This document shows, piece after piece, positions 1 through 8,989 of a stretch of DNA of 64,000 bases. Origin of the DNA: Streptomyces montanisoli (GTDB lineage Bacteria; Actinomycetota; Actinomycetes; Streptomycetales; Streptomycetaceae); contig NZ_JAGIQL010000005.1 of assembly GCF_017813245.1 (NCBI RefSeq), positions 1-64,000 on the forward strand, in the 5' to 3' direction. Position 1 is the stretch's first letter. Each line of letters opens with the position of its first letter. The notes below the pieces were generated by a model. The model made no database searches. It had not been told where the DNA came from and saw only the letters and a list, made by a program, of their open reading frames with translations. The translations under genes were made by a program, and so were the position numbers.

Positions 1-204
1 AAGCCCGACCTGATCCTCGGCAGCAAGGTGCGCGACGGCAAGAGCTACAAGGAGCTCTCGAAGATCGCCCCGACCGTCTTCACCAACACCACGGGCCCCA
101 ACTGGCGCGCCAACTTCACGCTGCACGGCGGGCCGCCGGGCGGGGGCGGGCGCGGCGCGCGGGGCGCGCCGCCGCGGGACCATCGTGTCACTGGGCGGCA
201 TTGA
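1..204 (+). pseudogene. Truncated iron-siderophore ABC substrate-binding protein fragment
   Basis: The frame enters from outside the window. Its first 42 or so residues read like the C-terminal lobe of a FecB/FepB-type siderophore-binding protein: a 'PDLILGSK' strand, a 'LSKIAPTV' segment and 'PNWRANFTLH'. From about base 127 the frame turns into Gly/Pro/Arg-rich low-complexity residues and stops at 202-204. The roughly 50 or more further residues expected of the family are missing. The last bases overlap the 3' end of the convergent sugar-binding gene. The abrupt change of character suggests a deletion junction or an assembly join rather than a working gene. Family call is by motif resemblance only. 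Confidence 0.55.
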
Positions 205-1474
205 GGGCCTGGTCCAGGTGGGTGTCGAAGCCCTTGGCCGCGGCGGCGGGCGTCTTGCGTCCGGTCGCGACGTCGGCGAAGAGCGTGTTGATGGACTGGT
301 CGCTCTCGACGGTGGCCCAGCCGGGCGAGGCGGGCGTGGCCACGCTCTTCTTGGCGGCGGTGGTGAACGCCTTGGACAGGGCGGGGAGGCCGGCCTGCGT
401 GCGGTCGATGATCTGGGTGGAGACCGGGGTCCAGTGGTCGATCCCGACGATGACGGAAGCCTGCACGGAGGGGTCGGTCGCGGTCTTGAGGTAGGCCAGT
501 GCCAGGTCCTGGTGGCGGCCGCGTGCGGCGATGGCCAGGTCGGAACCACCGAGGAAGACGGGCTGGTTGCCGCTGCCCGACGCGCTCGGGAAGGGGAACG
601 TCCCCAGCTTGTCCTTCATGGACGGGTTGTCCTTGAGGATCTTGTTGACGCTGGTGTCGAGCACGGCGGATGCCTTGCCGTGCGCGAACACCGCCGACTG
701 GTCGGGGGCGGTGGTGTCGACATTGCGGGAGGCGGGGGTGGAGTAGGTGTTCTGGAAGTGCTTCCATCGCGCGATGCCGGCCTGCGCCTCGGCGCCCGAG
801 AGCGCCCCCTGCCACTGCCCGCCGGACTTCACGGCGATCCTGCCCCCGGCGTCCCACACGAACTGCAGGGCTCCGTACCAGTACTTGCCCGGGAAGTAGA
901 AGGCGGAGAAGTCGGCGCTGGGATGTGCGGCCTTCACCTTGTCGAGGTCGGCGGTGAGCTGCGCGTACGTGGCCGGCGGCTTGGTGACGCCTGCCTTGCG
1001 CCAGATCTCCTTGTTGTAGATCACCGCGCGGTTGCCCGCGAACAGCGGCGCGGCGTAGAGCTTCCCGTCGACCGTGGCCGGCCCGGTGAGGCCGGCGAGC
1101 CAGGACTGCCCGGCCGCCAGGTCCGAGCGGTGCGAGGTGATGTCGGTGAGCGCGCCGGTGGCGGCGAAGAGCGGTACGTCGGTGTTGCCGATCTCCACGA
1201 CGTCGGGTGGGTCGTCCTGGGCCAGAGCGGTGCTGATCTTGGTGTTGATGTTGTTCCATTCCTGGATCTCCACCTTGACCTTGGCGCCGGTGGCCTTCTC
1301 GAAGCGCTTGTTGATGGCGGCGACGGCCTGCGGGCTGAGGTCGCCGTCCATCTGCCACACCGTCAGGGTGCGGTCCCCGCCTGCGGAGGCTTTGTCCGTG
1401 GAATCGTGACCGCCGCAGGCGGTGAGTGCCAGGCCGAGCACAACGGCGGTCGCGGGCAGGGCGGATCTGCGCAT
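188..1474 (-). CDS. Sugar ABC transporter solute-binding lipoprotein
   Basis: A 428-residue extracellular solute-binding protein (family 1, MalE/NgcE-like). It starts at the ATG at 1474, preceded by a GAGGAGA ribosome site; a longer frame to 1564 exists but lacks a signal sequence. The N-terminus is a lipoprotein signal with lipobox LALTAC (Cys20), so the mature protein would be membrane-anchored. The 'PPDVVEIGNTDVPLFAATGAL' region and the Trp/Tyr-rich lobe around residues 160-175 are typical of oligosaccharide binders. It diverges from a CBM3-GH16 gene across two palindromic operators, suggesting co-regulation by the same sugar-responsive repressor. The permease genes that normally follow such a gene are absent; the truncated fragment at 1-204 lies there instead. 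Ligand unknown. Confidence 0.85.
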   Translation of the reverse strand: MRRSALPATAVVLGLALTACGGHDSTDKASAGGDRTLTVWQMDGDLSPQAVAAINKRFEKATGAKVKVEIQEWNNINTKISTALAQDDPPDVVEIGNTDVPLFAATGALTDITSHRSDLAAGQSWLAGLTGPATVDGKLYAAPLFAGNRAVIYNKEIWRKAGVTKPPATYAQLTADLDKVKAAHPSADFSAFYFPGKYWYGALQFVWDAGGRIAVKSGGQWQGALSGAEAQAGIARWKHFQNTYSTPASRNVDTTAPDQSAVFAHGKASAVLDTSVNKILKDNPSMKDKLGTFPFPSASGSGNQPVFLGGSDLAIAARGRHQDLALAYLKTATDPSVQASVIVGIDHWTPVSTQIIDRTQAGLPALSKAFTTAAKKSVATPASPGWATVESDQSINTLFADVATGRKTPAAAAKGFDTHLDQALNAAQ

Positions 1475-1557
1475 GGGTGTCTCCTCAAGGCGACGTGGCG
1501 GCCGGATCGGGAGCCGTCTGCGGCAACGTCTGCCGTAGATGGGAAGAGACTCCAACC

Positions 1558-1570
1558 TGACCACTGGTCA
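1558..1570. promoter_or_regulatory. Operator-like perfect palindrome (site 1)
   Basis: TGACCACTGGTCA is a perfect 13-bp palindrome about 84 bp upstream of the sugar-binding gene start. It lies beside TGTCAA (TTGACA on the minus strand, 1571-1576), a possible -35 box for that gene. A near-copy lies at 1667-1679. Likely bound by a GntR- or LacI-type repressor encoded elsewhere; the regulator family is inference. Confidence 0.6.
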
Positions 1571-1666
1571 TGTCAATGCTCGGGAAGGGGTAAGGATTCC
1601 TTGTATTCCAAGGGTTGACGGCTCAGGGAAGAGGCGTCAGCCTGAGCTTGTCACCGCATCAGGAAA

Positions 1667-1679
1667 TGACCAGTGGTAA
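1667..1679. promoter_or_regulatory. Operator-like palindrome (site 2)
   Basis: TGACCAGTGGTAA matches the reverse complement of site 1 at 12 of 13 positions. It lies 123 bp upstream of the CBM3-GH16 start codon, so each divergent gene has its own copy of the site. Confidence 0.55.
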
Positions 1680-1801
1680 GAAACGTGACCGTGTCACGGA
1701 CGCCACACAACGGCGCAGCCCCGCCGGCCGCCCTGCTCCGCGCGGACGCCCGGGTCGCGCCGTACCCCTGCACCTCCGCCTTCTCCTCAGCAGGAGTTCC
1801 G

Positions 1802-3202
1802 ATGGAGTACGCCCCCACCCGCCCACGCGCTCTGCGCCGGGCACTCGTCGCGGGTTCGGCCATGGCGTGCGCGGCCGCCGGCCTGATCGCCACGAGCCCC
1901 GCCCATGCCGCCGCCCCGGCCCTGACGGTCCAGTACAAGACCGGCACGGCCGCCCAGGCCGACGAGGCAGAACCCTGGCTCACCGTGCACAACAACACCG
2001 GCAGCGCCGTCGCCCTCGACCGCGTCACCCTGCGCTACTACTTCACCGCCGACACCACAGGCTCCTACACCTTCGCCTGCGCCTGGGCGCAGGCCGGCTG
2101 CGGCAACGTCAGGGGCAGTGTGGTCAAGATGCCCACACCGACCGCGACCGCCGACCACTACCTGGAGATCACCTTCACCGGTGGCTCCATACCGGCCGGC
2201 GGCTCCTCGGGCGACCTCCAGCTGCGGCTGTTCCGGACGGACTGGCAGCGCGTCGACCAGGCCAACGACTACTCGTTCGACGCGGCCGACACCAGCTACA
2301 CGACCTCGCAGCACGTGACGGCGTCGCTCGACGGCGACCAGGTCTGGGGCACCAACCCCGACGGCTCCACCTCGGGAGGCGGTGGTGGCACGACACCGCC
2401 CCCCGACAACCCGCCCCCTTCCGGGACCGCGCTGTTCGACGACTTCCACTACACCGGCCCCGGCGACCCCGCACTCGCCGGCCACGGCTGGAGCGTGCGC
2501 ACTGGTTCCGGCGGCCCCGGCATCCAGAACACCTGGTCGGCGGACGCGGTCAGCTTCCCCTCCGACTCCACCGCACTCGGCGGCAAGGTGATGCTGCTGC
2601 GCGCCACGACCGACGGCACCGCGGCCGGCACCCAGCAGGCCGAGGTCGACACCACGCAGCGCAAGTTCCAGGAGGGGACGTACGCCGCCCGCGTGTACTT
2701 CAACGACGCGCCGACCTCGGGGCAGGACGGCGACCACGTCAACGAGACCTTCTACACCATCACACCGGACAACTCGCTCTACAGCGAACTGGACAACGAG
2801 TACCTGCCGAACGGCGGCTGGGGCGGCCCGGGCCCCACCCTCTACACCACCAGCTGGTACAGCGCCGACGCGATGGACCGCCAGACCCACAACGTGGTCA
2901 GCAGCCTGCAGGGCTGGCACACACTGCAGATGACCGTGACGGGCGGCACGGTCACCTACTACGTCGACGGCCAGGAGTACTTCTCCACCACGGGCAAGTA
3001 CTACCCGCGCGAACCGATGACCATCGACTTCAACGAGTGGTTCATCGACCTGCCGTTCACCGGATCCCGCACCTGGGACGAGAAGGTCAACTGGGTCTAC
3101 TACAACGCCACGGGGTCGCTCACCCCGAGCCAGGTCGACGCCGCCGTCAACGGCTACGAATCCGCCGGAACACACTTCACGGACACGGTGCCCGACGCCT
3201 GA
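1802..3202 (+). CDS. Secreted CBM3 / GH16-like glycoside hydrolase
   Basis: A 466-residue secreted protein. Start chosen at ATG 1802 because CAGGAG lies just upstream and the next residues form a signal peptide (Arg-rich start, hydrophobic core, AHA-A cleavage near residue 37). Residues about 40-185 are a family 3 cellulose-binding module (PWLTVHN, RYYFT, CAWAQAGCGNV, DWQRVDQANDYSF). A Gly/Pro/Thr linker follows. Residues about 210-465 form a concanavalin-like GH16-type domain with an E-x-D-x-E catalytic motif (E329, D331, E333) in SELDNEY. Probably a beta-glucanase acting on plant or fungal wall glucan. The CBM family and catalytic motif are clear; exact substrate is not. Confidence 0.85.
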   Translation: MEYAPTRPRALRRALVAGSAMACAAAGLIATSPAHAAAPALTVQYKTGTAAQADEAEPWLTVHNNTGSAVALDRVTLRYYFTADTTGSYTFACAWAQAGCGNVRGSVVKMPTPTATADHYLEITFTGGSIPAGGSSGDLQLRLFRTDWQRVDQANDYSFDAADTSYTTSQHVTASLDGDQVWGTNPDGSTSGGGGGTTPPPDNPPPSGTALFDDFHYTGPGDPALAGHGWSVRTGSGGPGIQNTWSADAVSFPSDSTALGGKVMLLRATTDGTAAGTQQAEVDTTQRKFQEGTYAARVYFNDAPTSGQDGDHVNETFYTITPDNSLYSELDNEYLPNGGWGGPGPTLYTTSWYSADAMDRQTHNVVSSLQGWHTLQMTVTGGTVTYYVDGQEYFSTTGKYYPREPMTIDFNEWFIDLPFTGSRTWDEKVNWVYYNATGSLTPSQVDAAVNGYESAGTHFTDTVPDA

Positions 3203-3210
3203 CCGACCGT

Positions 3211-4026
3211 TCAGTGGGCCCGGATCGCCGGCGCACCGTCCAGGCGCACGCCCTGCCGGTACATCAGGATGATCAGCCGTGCGCCGGGGGAGGCGAGCGG
3301 CTGCGCCGCACACATGCGCAGCCAGCCCGGCCCCTGCCGCACGTGCCTGATGGGGCGCTCGTCGCCGTCCGGGTGGATGACCGCGCCGCCGGCCTCGTAC
3401 AGCGGGGCCGCCAGCGGGTCGGCGAGCACCTCCGCCTCGATCCGGCGCAGCACCGTGTCGTCCGGCCGCGCGACCAGGGCGGCGCGCAACTGCGGCACGA
3501 GCAGCGGCGCCCAGGCCGTCTCCCAGTCGCTGAGCACCTGGCGCCCGTCGGGGTCGAGCAGCATGAAGCGCATCATGTTGCCCGGCGCCCGGCCGCCCGG
3601 CACCATCTGCGTGAACGCTGTGTTGCACGCGAGCATGTCCCACGAGGCGTCCGTGATGTACGCCGGGTGCAGGATGCCCTCCACGGCGTCCTGCCACATG
3701 CCGGGTATCTCCTTGCCGGCGGTGGGGCGCAGGGGGCCCGGCGGGTCCTCGTCCCGGGCGTAGCGGCACAGGGACACCCATTCCTGCTCGTCGAAGCCGA
3801 ACAGCTGCGCCACCTCCCTCAGCAGGGAGACGGGAGGATGGTGGTACGTGCCCGACTCGAGGCGGTGGTAGGTGTGGACGGCCCGGTTCAGCAGGAAGTC
3901 GACCTGCTGCTGGGAGAGTCCGGGCGCGCGCCTGCCCTGCCCGGTCGGGCGCGCCAGCCCGTGGGACTCCGGCGCGATGCGCGCACGGCGCTCGCGCAGC
4001 ATGGCGCTCAGCGCCTTCTTGTGCAT
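3211..4026 (-). CDS. XRE-family regulator with MmyB-like ligand domain
   Basis: A 271-residue cytoplasmic DNA-binding protein. Residues about 10-80 form the helix-turn-helix (GLSQQQVDFLLNRAVHTYHRLESG). Residues about 100-250 match the MmyB-like PAS-type domain, with the usual 'W.ML..N.AF', 'NMMRFMLLDP' and 'DWE' blocks. Such proteins are abundant in Streptomyces and usually act as local regulators of oxidoreductases or secondary metabolism. It converges on the CBM3-GH16 gene with only 8 bp between stop codons. Target genes are not evident. Confidence 0.85.
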   Translation of the reverse strand: MHKKALSAMLRERRARIAPESHGLARPTGQGRRAPGLSQQQVDFLLNRAVHTYHRLESGTYHHPPVSLLREVAQLFGFDEQEWVSLCRYARDEDPPGPLRPTAGKEIPGMWQDAVEGILHPAYITDASWDMLACNTAFTQMVPGGRAPGNMMRFMLLDPDGRQVLSDWETAWAPLLVPQLRAALVARPDDTVLRRIEAEVLADPLAAPLYEAGGAVIHPDGDERPIRHVRQGPGWLRMCAAQPLASPGARLIILMYRQGVRLDGAPAIRAH

Positions 4027-4315
4027 GTCCGGTGGCCCTCCGGGGGGAAGGGGAGAAGGTCCGTCGGACTCACATTATTCACAAGGTAATTCGTAAGAGA
4101 AGCCGTCCGAAGAAATGCGGCCCCGACTGCGTCATGCTGGTCGCACAGCGCGCCGCGAACCGGTTCTGGGGGGAAGCGGGGGGCGAAAGCCTCCGCGGCG
4201 CGCGGCCACTGGCCGCGGCCGGTGCCGGCACTCTTCTGAGCGGCCCCGGCACCCGCCGCGGCAGTCGGCCGCCGACGGGGGAGCCGCGGCCGTCACGCAC
4301 GGCCGCCGGCAGGCG

Positions 4316-4765
4316 TCAGCCGCGCACCGCCACCGGGATCGTCGCCCGCACCAGCTTGCCGCCCGCTCCCAGCGGGACCACCGCCACCTCGGCGAGCCGC
4401 GACACCATGGGCCAGCCGTACCCGCCCGGCAGCCAGTCACCGTCCCTGCGGCGTACCACGGGCCGCTCGCCACTGGCGTCCCGCACCGTCACCTCCACAC
4501 CGGTCCGGGTGACGGCGACCCGCATCCCGCTCACGCCGCCCGCGTGCCGCAGCGCGTTCGTGACCAGTTCGGACACCACGAGCAGCACATCGTCCACGAC
4601 CGGCCCCGGCACGGCCACTTCCCGGCCGCCCAGATACGCCGCCGTGAGATCACGCGCCTCGCCCGCCGAGCGAGGTCGCGCGTCCAGTGGCCGCGTGGCC
4701 GTCGGTGCGGTGTCCATGGTGGCGTTCCGCGCCCAGGCATCCGGGGTGGGCACCAGGGGTGTCAT
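4316..4765 (-). CDS. RsbW-like anti-sigma ATP-binding protein
   Basis: A 149-residue single-domain HATPase_c protein of the RsbW/SpoIIAB-like type common in Streptomyces. The N-box is seen in VVSELVTNALRHA; the later G-box region (GGYGWPMVSRLA) is degenerate. ATG start at 4765 with a GGGAGGTG ribosome site. Such proteins bind and phosphorylate STAS antagonists or hold sigma factors, and the neighbouring SpoIIE phosphatases and STAS gene supply the usual partners. It is divergent from the response regulator-phosphatase gene at 4993; the 227-bp gap presumably holds both promoters. The specific partner is unknown. Confidence 0.85.
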   Translation of the reverse strand: MTPLVPTPDAWARNATMDTAPTATRPLDARPRSAGEARDLTAAYLGGREVAVPGPVVDDVLLVVSELVTNALRHAGGVSGMRVAVTRTGVEVTVRDASGERPVVRRRDGDWLPGGYGWPMVSRLAEVAVVPLGAGGKLVRATIPVAVRG

Positions 4766-4992
4766 CGCGACACCTCCCTCTCGTGGCTCGCTTTCCTACG
4801 GCTGCGTCTGCCCGCTGCACGGCCGGCTGACGCCTGCGTCACGCACACAGCGTGCTGTATATGTGACTGGCATATGCAGAAGCGGCCCGCACGGGATGGG
4901 GCGGCCCGGGACCCGGCAGCGCGGCCGTCGCATATGCTTCCGGGCGGAGAGCGACGTCGTCCCCGGGCGTCGCCTGGCTGAGGGGGAAGAAC

Positions 4993-6273
4993 GTGGCTGA
5001 GGCGCCCCTTGGGCCCGCGTCGCCGCCGCTGCGGCCCGGACGCGGACACGCGAGTGCCCCGGGCCGGGTGCCCGCGCAGGAGGCCGTCGCCGGCGCGCGC
5101 GCGACGCTGCACGCGGTCGACGCCACACTGCTGCTCGTGGAGGACGACGCGGGAGACGCCCTGCTCGTCGAGGAGATGCTGGCTGACAGCGACCTCCAGT
5201 CCCCGCTCACCTGGTGCAAGACCGTCACCGAGGCGCACAAGCACCTCGCAGGACGCGCCGGCCCCGTCTGCGTCCTGCTCGACCTGCACCTTCCCGACGC
5301 CCAGGGGATGGACGCCGTCACACGCATCGTCGGCAGCTCGCCCGACGCGGCGATCGTCGTCCTCACCGGCATGGCCGAGGGTGAGACCGGTCTCACCGCC
5401 GTCGCCACCGGCGCCCAGGACTACCTCGTCAAGGACCGCCTCGACCCCGAGGTCCTCAGCCGTGCCGTGCGCTACGCCCTCCAGCGCAAGCAGGTCGAAC
5501 GAACCACCGCTGCCCTGCGCGCGGGCGAGCTGATGGCGCGGGAGAACGCCCGCCTGGAGCGCGGCCTGCTGCCGGTGCCCCTGCTGCGCGGCGAGGACTT
5601 CAAGGCGTTCGCGCGCTACGAGCCGGGCCGCGCCCACGCGCTGCTCAGCGGCGACTTCTACGACGTCGTGCAGACCGCGGACGGCACCGTCCACGCGGTC
5701 ATAGGCGACGTGTCCGGGCACGGCGCGGCCGAGGCGGCCCTCGGGGTCTGCCTGCGCGTCGCCTGGCGCACCGCCGTCCTGTGCGGCACCGCCCCGCTCG
5801 AACAGGTCAGGCTCCTGGAGGAGATCCTGGTCGCCGAGCGCTCCGACCGCCACGTGTTCGCGACCGTCACCTCCCTCGTCTTCCCGCCGGGCGGCGCCGA
5901 GGTGCGCGTCGTCCGCGCCGGCCACCCCGGCCTCCTGGTGCGGGACGGCTCCGGCGTCTCCTGGGTCGAGCCCGAGGTCGGGATGGCGCTCGGCCTGCTG
6001 CCGGGTGCCGGCCGCTGGAGCGAGTCCACGGTGCCGCTGCCGCCCGGCGGCCATGTCGTCCTGTTCACGGACGGCCTGTTCGAGGGCCGCACCGGCCCCT
6101 CGACCCGGCTCGGCGAGGAGGGGCTCCTCGACGTCGCCCGCCGGCACGGTGCCCTCCCGGCCCGCCTGTTCGTCGACGCGCTGGTGAGCGAGGCCGCGGC
6201 GGGCGCCGCGCCCTACGGCGGCCTCGCCGACGACGTCGCCGTACTCCACCTCGGCTGGGGAGGCGCGGCGTGA
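4993..6273 (+). CDS. Fused response regulator / SpoIIE-type PP2C phosphatase
   Basis: A 426-residue cytoplasmic signalling protein. GTG start at 4993 follows a GAGGGGGAAG ribosome site. Residues about 43-165 form a receiver domain (LLLVEDDAGD acidic pair, phospho-acceptor D97 in LLDLHLP, Lys in LVKDR). After a short coiled linker (KQVERTTAALRAGELMARENARLERGLLP), residues about 195-420 form a PP2C/SpoIIE phosphatase with metal-binding GDFYD, GDVSGHG and FTDGLFEG. Phosphorylation of the receiver probably controls dephosphorylation of a STAS antagonist. The stop overlaps the GTG of the kinase gene, so the two are translationally coupled, making this kinase its likely partner. Confidence 0.9.
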   Translation: MAEAPLGPASPPLRPGRGHASAPGRVPAQEAVAGARATLHAVDATLLLVEDDAGDALLVEEMLADSDLQSPLTWCKTVTEAHKHLAGRAGPVCVLLDLHLPDAQGMDAVTRIVGSSPDAAIVVLTGMAEGETGLTAVATGAQDYLVKDRLDPEVLSRAVRYALQRKQVERTTAALRAGELMARENARLERGLLPVPLLRGEDFKAFARYEPGRAHALLSGDFYDVVQTADGTVHAVIGDVSGHGAAEAALGVCLRVAWRTAVLCGTAPLEQVRLLEEILVAERSDRHVFATVTSLVFPPGGAEVRVVRAGHPGLLVRDGSGVSWVEPEVGMALGLLPGAGRWSESTVPLPPGGHVVLFTDGLFEGRTGPSTRLGEEGLLDVARRHGALPARLFVDALVSEAAAGAAPYGGLADDVAVLHLGWGGAA

Positions 6274-7919
6274 GTCTGTGGCACCTCACCAGGGAGCGGC
6301 TCTCCGTGCAGGGCTGGAGCCGGCTCATTCTGGCCGCGATGGTCGTCGTCGTGGTCGGCTGCTCCGCCGTCGGGGCCGTGCTGATATCCCGTACCAACGC
6401 ACGCAGCGACGAGCTGTCCGACCGCATCCAGCCCGCCAGGGCCGCCGTCCTGCAGGTGCAGAAGTCCCTGCTCGACCAGGAGACGGGTCTGCGCGGCTAC
6501 GCCCTGACCGCCAACCACTCCTTCCTCCAGCCCTACACGGACGGCGTCGCGAGCGAGCGCGTGCACACGCGCACCGTGCGCGCCCTGGTCTCGGACGACC
6601 CCACGCTGCTGGCCGACGCGGACGCCATCACCCGCGCAGCCGCCGCCTGGCGCCGCGACATCGCGGTACCCGTGCTCGCCCGCGTCAAGGCGGGCGGCAG
6701 GCTCACCGAGTCGGGCACCCTGATGGACCGCAGCAAGGACCGCTTCGACGGGCTGCGCAGCCGCTTCGCGACCCAGACCCGCCACCTCGACGCGGCGCGG
6801 GACCGGGCGCGTGCCCGCCTCGACCACGCCAGGCACGTGAGCGACATCGTCTTCCTGTGCATGCTGGTCCTCTTCGTGGCCGCCGTCGTCGCGCTCGGAT
6901 ACCTGCTGCACGCCATGGTGGGCAGGCCGCTGGGCCAGCTGCGTGCCGCGTCCGACGGCGTACGGGCCGGCGCCTTCCGCAACCGGATCGAGGTGGGCGG
7001 TCCGTCGGACCTCAGGGCCGTCGGCGCCGCCGTCGAGGACATGCGGGCGCGCCTCGTCGACGAGCTGGAGGAGAGCACCGGACGCGAGGAGCTCCTCGCC
7101 GACCAGGCCGAGGAGCTGCGCCGCTCCAACTCCGAGCTTGAGCAGTTCGCCTACGTCGCCTCGCACGACCTGCAGGAACCGCTGCGCAAGGTCGCCTCGT
7201 TCTGCCAGCTCCTCGAGAAGCGGTACGCCGAGAAATTGGACGACCGGGGCAGGCAGTACATCGACTTCGCCGTGGACGGCGCCAAGCGCATGCAGGTGCT
7301 CATCAACGACCTGCTGACCTTCTCGCGCGTCGGCCGCGTCCACGACGCGTGGCAGGCCGTCGATCTGGAGTCCGCGATCGAGCGCGCGCTCGGCAACCTC
7401 GCCATGGTCATCGAGGAGAACGACGTCACCGTCGTACGGGAGGCCGTGCTGCCCGAGGTGCACGGCGACCCGACCACCCTCGCCATGCTCTGGCAGAACC
7501 TCATCGGCAACGCCGTCAAGTTCCGCAGCTCCGACCGTCCCGCCAGGATCGTGGTCGGCTGCGTGCGCGAGGAGGCCGAGCCCGGGACGGGCGACGGGGC
7601 CGTGTGGCACCTCAGCGTCACCGACAACGGCATCGGGGTGGCGCCCGAGTTCGCCGAGAAGGTGTTCATCATCTTCCAGCGCCTGCACGCGCGGGACGAG
7701 TACGAGGGGACCGGCATCGGCCTCGCCCTGTGCCGGAAGATCGTGGAGTTCCACGGCGGGCGCATCTGGCTCGAGCCGGTGCCGGAGGGCGGCACGGCCA
7801 TCCACTTCCACCTGCCCGCCGAGTCCGGCGCCCAGCACCACGCGGCGGAGCTCGCGGCCGGAACCGCCGCGCTCACCGCACCGTCCCCCACCCCGCCCCC
7901 GCCAGGAGCATCGACATGA
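6270..7919 (+). CDS. CHASE3-HAMP sensor histidine kinase
   Basis: A 549-residue membrane kinase. The GTG start at 6270 overlaps the upstream stop; GGGGAGG lies just before it. A transmembrane helix (residues about 15-38) precedes a CHASE3-like extracytoplasmic domain (QKSLLDQETGLRGYALT). A second helix (about 193-215) is followed by HAMP, a short coiled coil (ELLADQAEELRRSNSELEQF), HisKA with phospho-His H299 in ASHDLQEPLRK, and HATPase_c (NLIGNAVKF, DNGIGV, GTGIGLALCRKIVE). This architecture is typical of phytochrome-like kinases paired with small Rcp1-type regulators, and just such a regulator overlaps the 3' end. The signal sensed is unknown. Confidence 0.92.
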   Translation: MSLWHLTRERLSVQGWSRLILAAMVVVVVGCSAVGAVLISRTNARSDELSDRIQPARAAVLQVQKSLLDQETGLRGYALTANHSFLQPYTDGVASERVHTRTVRALVSDDPTLLADADAITRAAAAWRRDIAVPVLARVKAGGRLTESGTLMDRSKDRFDGLRSRFATQTRHLDAARDRARARLDHARHVSDIVFLCMLVLFVAAVVALGYLLHAMVGRPLGQLRAASDGVRAGAFRNRIEVGGPSDLRAVGAAVEDMRARLVDELEESTGREELLADQAEELRRSNSELEQFAYVASHDLQEPLRKVASFCQLLEKRYAEKLDDRGRQYIDFAVDGAKRMQVLINDLLTFSRVGRVHDAWQAVDLESAIERALGNLAMVIEENDVTVVREAVLPEVHGDPTTLAMLWQNLIGNAVKFRSSDRPARIVVGCVREEAEPGTGDGAVWHLSVTDNGIGVAPEFAEKVFIIFQRLHARDEYEGTGIGLALCRKIVEFHGGRIWLEPVPEGGTAIHFHLPAESGAQHHAAELAAGTAALTAPSPTPPPPGAST

Positions 7920-8365
7920 CCATCCCCGCTCAGCCGAAGCCGATCGAGGTCCTGCTGGTCGAGGACGACGCAGGCGACGAGCTGATGACGCGCGAGGCGT
8001 TCGAGGACAACAAGATCCACAACACCCTCCACGTCGTCCGCGACGGCCAGGAGGCGCTGGACTTCCTGCACCGGCGCGCGCCGCACGAGGAGGCCCCACG
8101 CCCCGACCTGGTCCTGCTCGACCTCAACCTGCCCCGCTACGACGGGCGCCAGGTGCTCGAGCACATCAAGACCGACCCGGAGCTCGCGCTCATCCCCGTG
8201 GTCGTGCTCACCACGTCCTCCGCCGAGGAGGACATCCTGCGCAGCTACAAGCTGCACGCCAACGCCTACGTCACCAAGCCGGTCGATCTCGACCAGTTCA
8301 TCGCGGCGGTGCGCCAGATCGACGAGTTCTTCGTGAGCGTGGTCAGGCTGCCAGGACGCTCGTGA
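7916..8365 (+). CDS. Rcp1-like single-domain response regulator
   Basis: A 149-residue stand-alone receiver. The ATG at 7916 overlaps the kinase stop (ATGA) and is preceded by AGGAG. The acidic pair is in LLVEDDAGD, the phospho-acceptor is D69 in LLDLNLPRYDG, Thr/Ser in LTTSSAEED, and Lys in VTKPVDLDQF. The insert around residues 50-60 (LHRRAPHEEAPRPD) is typical of the Rcp1/CheY-like subgroup that pairs with HisKA kinases carrying the DLQEPL motif. There is no output domain, so it probably competes for or relays phosphate to the fused regulator-phosphatase at 4993. Confidence 0.92.
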   Translation: MTIPAQPKPIEVLLVEDDAGDELMTREAFEDNKIHNTLHVVRDGQEALDFLHRRAPHEEAPRPDLVLLDLNLPRYDGRQVLEHIKTDPELALIPVVVLTTSSAEEDILRSYKLHANAYVTKPVDLDQFIAAVRQIDEFFVSVVRLPGRS

Positions 8366-8467
8366 TCCGTTCCATGAAACGGGTGTGCATGAGATGGGCG
8401 TGAGGGGGCATAAGCGGGAACGAACAGGGGGGAACCCGGACGCCTACAGGTGCGCGGGCAGGAGCGA

Positions 8468-8941
8468 ATGAACGAACAAATGTCCGTCTCAGGGGCGACT
8501 GCGCCCGCCGGTACGGAGCCGTGGGTGCAGCCGACGCATTGCCTCAGAAGGGCAGCAGAATTCACCGGGGAGCCCGGCTGCATAGCAGCGGCGAGGGAGC
8601 TGGCCGTCCGGTTCCTCCAGCAGCTGGGCGCCGAGTGGCTTGCCCCGCTCGACGACCGCACGCGTGACGACGTCTTGCTCGTCGTCAGCGAGCTCGTCAC
8701 GAACGCGGAGCGGCACAGCCACGGCCCCTACGTGATCGAGCTCGAGGGCACGGCGGGGTACACGACCGTGACGGTCTACGACAGCAGCGCGACGCTGCCG
8801 CGCCACTTCCCGCCCGACCCGTCGCGGCTCGGCGGCCACGGCATGGAGATCGTGCGTGCGGTCAGCGACGTGGTCACGGCAGAGATCATCCCCGTCGGCA
8901 AGCGCGTGAGCGCGCGTTTCGACCTCCCGCACGGCGGGTAG
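8468..8941 (+). CDS. RsbW-like anti-sigma ATP-binding protein
   Basis: A 157-residue HATPase_c protein. I chose ATG 8468, which has AGGAG seven bases upstream, over the GTG at 8450. The N-box is VVSELVTNAERHS and the G-box is LGGHGMEIVRAV, both better preserved than in the paralogue at 4316-4765. It follows the response regulator by about 100 bp in the same orientation. It probably binds a STAS antagonist or sigma factor in the local partner-switching network. A strong hairpin follows at 8990-9033. Confidence 0.87.
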   Translation: MNEQMSVSGATAPAGTEPWVQPTHCLRRAAEFTGEPGCIAAARELAVRFLQQLGAEWLAPLDDRTRDDVLLVVSELVTNAERHSHGPYVIELEGTAGYTTVTVYDSSATLPRHFPPDPSRLGGHGMEIVRAVSDVVTAEIIPVGKRVSARFDLPHGG

Positions 8942-8989
8942 CCGCGGCCGGCCTGCCGCGTCACGTCCCGTACCCGTCCCCGGGCGCGC

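Noticed and set aside
4762..6249. 495-residue open frame on the minus strand
   Set aside because: It lies opposite the response regulator-phosphatase gene, which has clear domains and a ribosome site.
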